Source: DATKKG01 sp964475215
GTDB taxonomy: Archaea; Thermoproteota; Nitrososphaeria; Conexivisphaerales; DTJL01
Length of the DNA: 9,136 nucleotides
NCBI GenBank assembly: GCA_964475215.1
Contig: CAYYVT010000182.1
Coordinates: 1 to 9,136 of the forward strand
Reading direction: 5' to 3'
Part shown: one piece after another, positions 6,235-9,136 of the stretch
Position numbering within the stretch: the first letter of the stretch is position 1
How the letters are laid out: each line of letters opens with the position of its first letter
The notes under the pieces: generated by a model
The model's input: only the letters and a program-made list of their open reading frames with translations
Told to the model about the DNA's origin: nothing
The model's database searches: none
Position numbers and translations under genes: made by a program

Positions 6235-6579
6235 ATGATAGACAAAGACTCAGCCCTTGCGGCCGCCAAGTCCGCCGCAAGGTCCTCGAAGAAGCCCGTC
6301 TACAGGCGCGCCGTCAAGATGCTTTCGAGGAAGACCAATCGGCTGGTCGAAGTCAACGTAGGCAAGCTGGACACCATATCCTCCGAGGGCAGCGTGCTCT
6401 TGGTCCCCGGCAAGGTCCTGGGCGAGGGAGACGTCACGAAGGAGCTTCACGTCGGCGCCGTGGCCTACACCGCCTCCGCCTCGCAGAAGATCTCCTCCGC
6501 CGGAGGCGAAGCCCTCCTGTTGAAGGATTTCGTGGCCAAGTACGGAGAGGGAAAGGGAGTGTTCCTCGTTGGCGGCTGA
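6235..6579 (+). CDS. rpl18e: 50S ribosomal protein eL18
   Basis: 114 residues, slightly under the ~120 of archaeal homologues. eL18 is a large-subunit protein shared by archaea and eukaryotes and structurally related to bacterial uL15. Family sequence is seen in YRRAVKMLSRKTNRLVEVNV, VLLVPGKVLGEGDV, HVGAVAYTASASQKI and the GGEAL segment near the C-terminus. ATG at 6235 follows the RpoD stop by six bases. No strong Shine-Dalgarno is visible, so re-initiation after RpoD is likely. The last 11 bases overlap uL13 in another frame. Confidence 0.95.
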   Translation: MIDKDSALAAAKSAARSSKKPVYRRAVKMLSRKTNRLVEVNVGKLDTISSEGSVLLVPGKVLGEGDVTKELHVGAVAYTASASQKISSAGGEALLLKDFVAKYGEGKGVFLVGG

Positions 6580-7024
6580 AGCGAAGTCTGCCCGGCCGGT
6601 CGTTATTGACGGCAGGAACGCCATAATGGGGAGGGTGGCCTCCATTACGGCAAAGCTCGCCATCGAGGGAAAGCACGTCTATATCGTGAACGTCGAGTCC
6701 ATCCTGATCTCCGGCAACAGGCGCTCGGCCATCGCCAGGTACAAGAGGTTCCTGGAGGTCGGAAGCGTCGTGAACCCGGAGCATGGGCCCATCCACTTTA
6801 GGCGTCCGGACAACATCTTCACGAGGACCGTGAGAGGGATGCTCCCGTGGAGGGAGCCCAAGGGCAAGGAAGCCTTCCGTCGGGTTAGGGCGTTCCACGG
6901 CTGTCCCGAGGAGCTCAAGGGGATCAAGCCCATGGAGATTTCGAAGGCCATGGCGACGAAACCACCCGCCTTCTACATGACCCTAGGTGAGCTGGCTGCC
7001 GAACTCGGCTGGAAGGGATTGTAG
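6569..7024 (+). CDS. rpl13: 50S ribosomal protein uL13
   Basis: 151 residues, a large-subunit 23S-binding protein. Characteristic segments are VVIDGRNAIMGRVAS, VNVESILISGN, GPIHFRRPDNIFTRTVRGMLPW and the C-terminal FYMTLGELAAELGW. The proposed TTG at 6569 gives the short leader MAAEAKSARP before the conserved VVIDG. It is supported by GGGAG at 6555-6559, nine bases upstream. The next Met, at residue 20, would remove conserved sequence. The start lies inside the eL18 gene (11-bp overlap), so translation is coupled. The uS9 ATG follows two bases after the stop. Confidence 0.96.
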   Translation: MAAEAKSARPVVIDGRNAIMGRVASITAKLAIEGKHVYIVNVESILISGNRRSAIARYKRFLEVGSVVNPEHGPIHFRRPDNIFTRTVRGMLPWREPKGKEAFRRVRAFHGCPEELKGIKPMEISKAMATKPPAFYMTLGELAAELGWKGL

Positions 7025-7026
7025 TC

Positions 7027-7440
7027 ATGTCGTCCGCATCCAAGAAGATGAAGCTGTACGCGGGCTCCCGGAAGGCGGCCCGCGCCACCGCCAGCATCGT
7101 CCCGGGAGTCGGAAGGGTGAGGATCAACGGCTTCCTCCTCGAATCCCTGAGCAACGAGCTGGCGAGGGAGACGATAATGGCCCCACTGAGGCTCGCCGGT
7201 GACTCACGATTCAGGGTGAACATCGATGTGTCGGTCAAAGGTGGCGGCTATGTGGGCCAGGCCTACGCCTCAGCCATGGCCATTTCGAGGGCCCTCGTCG
7301 CCTACTTCAAGTCCTCCGACCTGAAGAAACGGATAGTCGAATACGACGAGCACCTCCTCTCCGGAGACGCCCGCCAGGCCGAGCCCAAGAAGTTCGGCGG
7401 ACCGGGCGCGCGCAGAAGGGAGCAGAAGAGCTACAGGTAG
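7027..7440 (+). CDS. rps9: 30S ribosomal protein uS9
   Basis: 137 residues. uS9 lies in the head of the small subunit, and its C-terminal tail reaches the P-site tRNA anticodon loop. Family features are GSRKAARATASIVPGVGRVRING near the N-terminus, VSVKGGGYVGQAYASAMAISRALV, and the ending KKFGGPGARRREQKSYR with the universal terminal Arg. ATG at 7027 follows the uL13 stop by two bases, with GGAAGGGA about ten bases upstream. It is the last gene of the block here: the RNA polymerase subunit N gene that usually follows rps9 in archaea is absent. Confidence 0.97.
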   Translation: MSSASKKMKLYAGSRKAARATASIVPGVGRVRINGFLLESLSNELARETIMAPLRLAGDSRFRVNIDVSVKGGGYVGQAYASAMAISRALVAYFKSSDLKKRIVEYDEHLLSGDARQAEPKKFGGPGARRREQKSYR

Positions 7441-7443
7441 CTG

Positions 7444-7475
7444 TTCGGGCCTCCGAGGCATACCCCACGCCCGAA
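7444..7475 (+). terminator. Stem-loop just after rps9
   Basis: TTCGGGC (7444-7450) and GCCCGAA (7469-7475) are perfect 7-bp complements around an 18-base loop, starting three bases after the rps9 stop. No oligo-T run follows on the plus strand, so this is not a classical intrinsic terminator. It could instead stabilise or define the 3' end of the operon mRNA. Confidence 0.3.
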
Positions 7476-7508
7476 GCCAAGAAGTTCATTAGATATTGAC
7501 TAAACATA

Positions 7509-7517
7509 AGTATATTT
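7509..7517 (+). promoter_or_regulatory. Distal TATA-like element upstream of the permease
   Basis: AGTATATTT lies in an AT-rich stretch (about 7485-7517) unlike the flanking genes. It would place a start site near 7537-7542, giving a leader of about 60 bases. That leader could fold a small hairpin (AGCCGA at 7527-7532 with TCGGTT at 7539-7544, one G-T pair). It may be an alternative promoter, the start of a short RNA, or simply AT-rich spacer. Confidence 0.25.
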
Positions 7518-7562
7518 GGCCCTCAGAGCCGAAGTTGCTCGGTTTCGTTTGGACGTGACAAA

Positions 7563-7570
7563 CATATATA
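7563..7570 (+). promoter_or_regulatory. Proximal TATA box of the permease gene
   Basis: CATATATA is preceded by GACAAA, a plausible TFB element. A start site about 25 bp downstream falls near 7590-7594, only 5-9 bases before the ATG at 7599. The GGTGA motif at 7590-7594 is therefore at the very 5' end or is used only by a transcript from further upstream. This supports the permease as a separate transcription unit from the ribosomal operon. Confidence 0.6.
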
Positions 7571-7598
7571 GAACTTCTTTCCTGCTTCGGGTGAGAGC

Positions 7599-9136
7599 AT
7601 GAGCAAAGCTACGACTTGGGTTAGGGAAGCAACTGGAGTTGTCAGGGGCGTCAGCCCTTGGACGATGTTCTGGGCGAACATGGGAGAAATCGGCTTCGGC
7701 GGAGGCTTTCTGTTTCTTAACATCATTTTCGCGTCCTTCATCAGCTCAATTCGAGGTGGTTCGAACCCAGAGGAACTCATTCCGGCTGTAGGGATATTCA
7801 CCATCGTCGTTGCGTTCGAGGCATTCATCATCTACCACATCACCCACTCCATCGGCAGGACAGGAGGGGACTACGTCTGGCTCAGCAGGATCATCAACCC
7901 ATCCTGGGCAGGATTCCTTATGCTCGGATTCGTGTTCACAGGGATTCCATTCATCGCAGTCGACCTGTTCTTCATGTTTTCCACCATGGCTCCCTCGTTC
8001 ACGATCTTGGGACAGGTGACGAACAGCGCCGGGCTCACCTCGGCTGCTACCGCACTGAACTTCTACGGGGGGAGCTTCAACGCGCCGGAGGCAATCGCCA
8101 TAGGCATCGCGATAATCGCGGTCATAACTCTCATAGACATATTCCGGCCTTCGCTCGGGTTCAAAGTCCTCGCGGGAATGGTGGCGATAGGCACCCTTGC
8201 CGCGCTAGTGATGGCGATACTCTTCCTGGGGGCGGGACCCTCTGGAGTCCAGTCTTCGTTGAATTCCTTCCTGCAGACCTATGGGCTCTACTACTTCAAC
8301 GGCACTGGATACAGCGCGGCTACTAACCTCACTCAGCTGAACACTGTCCCGGCACTCGGGGGTGGCCTTCCCTCGTTCTCATGGCTGGGAATCTTCCTTC
8401 TGTTGCCCTTCGTCGGGATCTACATGCCGTGGATAAACAACGTAGCCGCCTTCGGTGGCGAGCTCAGGAACATAAAGAAGTCCGCCATGTACGCCACGTT
8501 CGTCGCAACCATCGTGAGCGGAGTGCTGCTGATGATCTTCTCTCAGATGTACATCTCGTACGTCGGAGGATCCGCCACGGCCTATGGGCTGGCTCAGACT
8601 TCGTCGACGATGCTAAGCGTCGCTACCATGGTCTCCGGGAATAACGCGATTCTGGGCTGGTTCATGAACCTAGGATTCTCTCTATGGTTCATCGCTTCGA
8701 TCGCCCAAACCATACTCGTCATCTCCAGATACCTCCTCAGCATGGGCTTCGACAGGTTCATCCCAACTTGGTTCGCAAACGTGAGCGACAGGTTCCATTC
8801 GCCCGTCAACGGCCTCGTCTTCCCCGCTGTGATCTCTGGAATAATCACCATCTTTGTCATGTACTACTCTTTCATCTCGGCGTTCACGACGACGGCCCTG
8901 GGGACCTTGTACTTCGCGGGCCTCGGTCTCACCGCGATTATCTACGCGTACAGGAAGAGGGCCACGCTAAAGAGTATGGCATCGGCGCTGATCTTGTCTG
9001 GAATCGTCGTTCTGGGCTTCTTCTCAGTTCTGACAGTGGAGTTCTTCTATTATCCATACTTCGGAGTCAGCCTCGACAACCTAGGGGCAGCTATTTCCAC
9101 CGGGGTCAACTATCTCACACCGACAGGGGTTGCGCA
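7599..9136 (+). CDS. APC-superfamily amino acid/organocation permease (3' truncated)
   Basis: Open from ATG at 7599 to the window edge, giving 512 residues with no stop. It is an integral membrane protein with about 12 or more hydrophobic segments. APC-fold features are a glycine-rich broken first helix (GEIGFGGGFLFL, 29-40), the loop GRTGGDYVWLSRIINPSWAG (86-105), the helix-6 region with NNVAAFGGELRNIKKS (280-295), and SRYLLSMGFDRFIPTWFANV (376-395), which fits the usual 'R....MA.DG.LP' loop. The family imports or exchanges amino acids, polyamines or related cations using ion gradients; the substrate cannot be assigned. Residues about 211-259 form a long polar loop between helices 5 and 6, predicted outside, with two N-glycosylation sequons (Asn234-Gly-Thr, Asn243-Leu-Thr). 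Its codons look less GC-biased than the ribosomal genes. It has its own TATA box. Confidence 0.85.
   Translation, partial: MSKATTWVREATGVVRGVSPWTMFWANMGEIGFGGGFLFLNIIFASFISSIRGGSNPEELIPAVGIFTIVVAFEAFIIYHITHSIGRTGGDYVWLSRIINPSWAGFLMLGFVFTGIPFIAVDLFFMFSTMAPSFTILGQVTNSAGLTSAATALNFYGGSFNAPEAIAIGIAIIAVITLIDIFRPSLGFKVLAGMVAIGTLAALVMAILFLGAGPSGVQSSLNSFLQTYGLYYFNGTGYSAATNLTQLNTVPALGGGLPSFSWLGIFLLLPFVGIYMPWINNVAAFGGELRNIKKSAMYATFVATIVSGVLLMIFSQMYISYVGGSATAYGLAQTSSTMLSVATMVSGNNAILGWFMNLGFSLWFIASIAQTILVISRYLLSMGFDRFIPTWFANVSDRFHSPVNGLVFPAVISGIITIFVMYYSFISAFTTTALGTLYFAGLGLTAIIYAYRKRATLKSMASALILSGIVVLGFFSVLTVEFFYYPYFGVSLDNLGAAISTGVNYLTPTGVA

Noticed and set aside
1..9136. CRISPR arrays, insertion sequences, defence genes or phage genes
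   Set aside because: No regularly spaced direct repeats, transposase motifs or terminal inverted repeats are seen on either strand. The region is core chromosomal.

Overview
The window is archaeal chromosome, GC-rich, with densely packed genes. Three things show this. It has the archaeal/eukaryotic-type ribosomal order uS13-uS4-uS11-RNA polymerase D-eL18-uL13-uS9. Its promoters have TATA boxes about 20-33 bp before start codons, some with almost no leader. Its aconitase-X gene is of the type archaea use as phosphomevalonate dehydratase. The lineage cannot be fixed from the sequence alone. A GC-rich TACK archaeon (Nitrososphaerota or a relative such as Bathyarchaeia) is my low-confidence guess.

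Layout. Positions 2-1042 (+) hold the 3' part of the aconitase-X large subunit, cut by the window edge. Positions 1055-2815 (-) hold glmS, glucosamine-6-phosphate synthase, converging on the first gene with a 12-bp gap. A 162-bp divergent intergenic region (2816-2977) carries promoters for both sides and several palindromes. One is a perfect 7-3-7 inverted repeat between the TATA box and start of the next gene. Positions 2978-3919 (+) encode a one-component regulator: ArsR-like winged helix, then a domain that looks like the C-terminal part of archaeal S-layer proteins, then a canonical EF-hand loop. After a 77-bp gap with its own TATA box, positions 3997-7440 (+) form the ribosomal/RNA polymerase operon of seven tightly coupled genes. 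A 158-bp intergenic region with two TATA-like elements follows. The window ends in a 5'-complete, 3'-truncated APC-superfamily permease from 7599 (+).

How the genes fit together. The ribosomal operon supplies 30S head/platform proteins (uS13, uS4, uS11, uS9), 50S proteins (eL18, uL13) and the RNA polymerase assembly subunit D. The aconitase-X enzyme probably belongs to the archaeal mevalonate route to isoprenoid lipids. GlmS feeds amino sugars to UDP-GlcNAc, used for surface glycans. The divergent regulator may respond to cell-surface or calcium-linked cues; that is inference. Six of the ten visible start codons are TTG.

The main candidates for something new are the HTH/S-layer-like/EF-hand regulator with its operator-like repeat next to glmS, and the break in the usual ribosomal cluster, where rpoN normally follows rps9.
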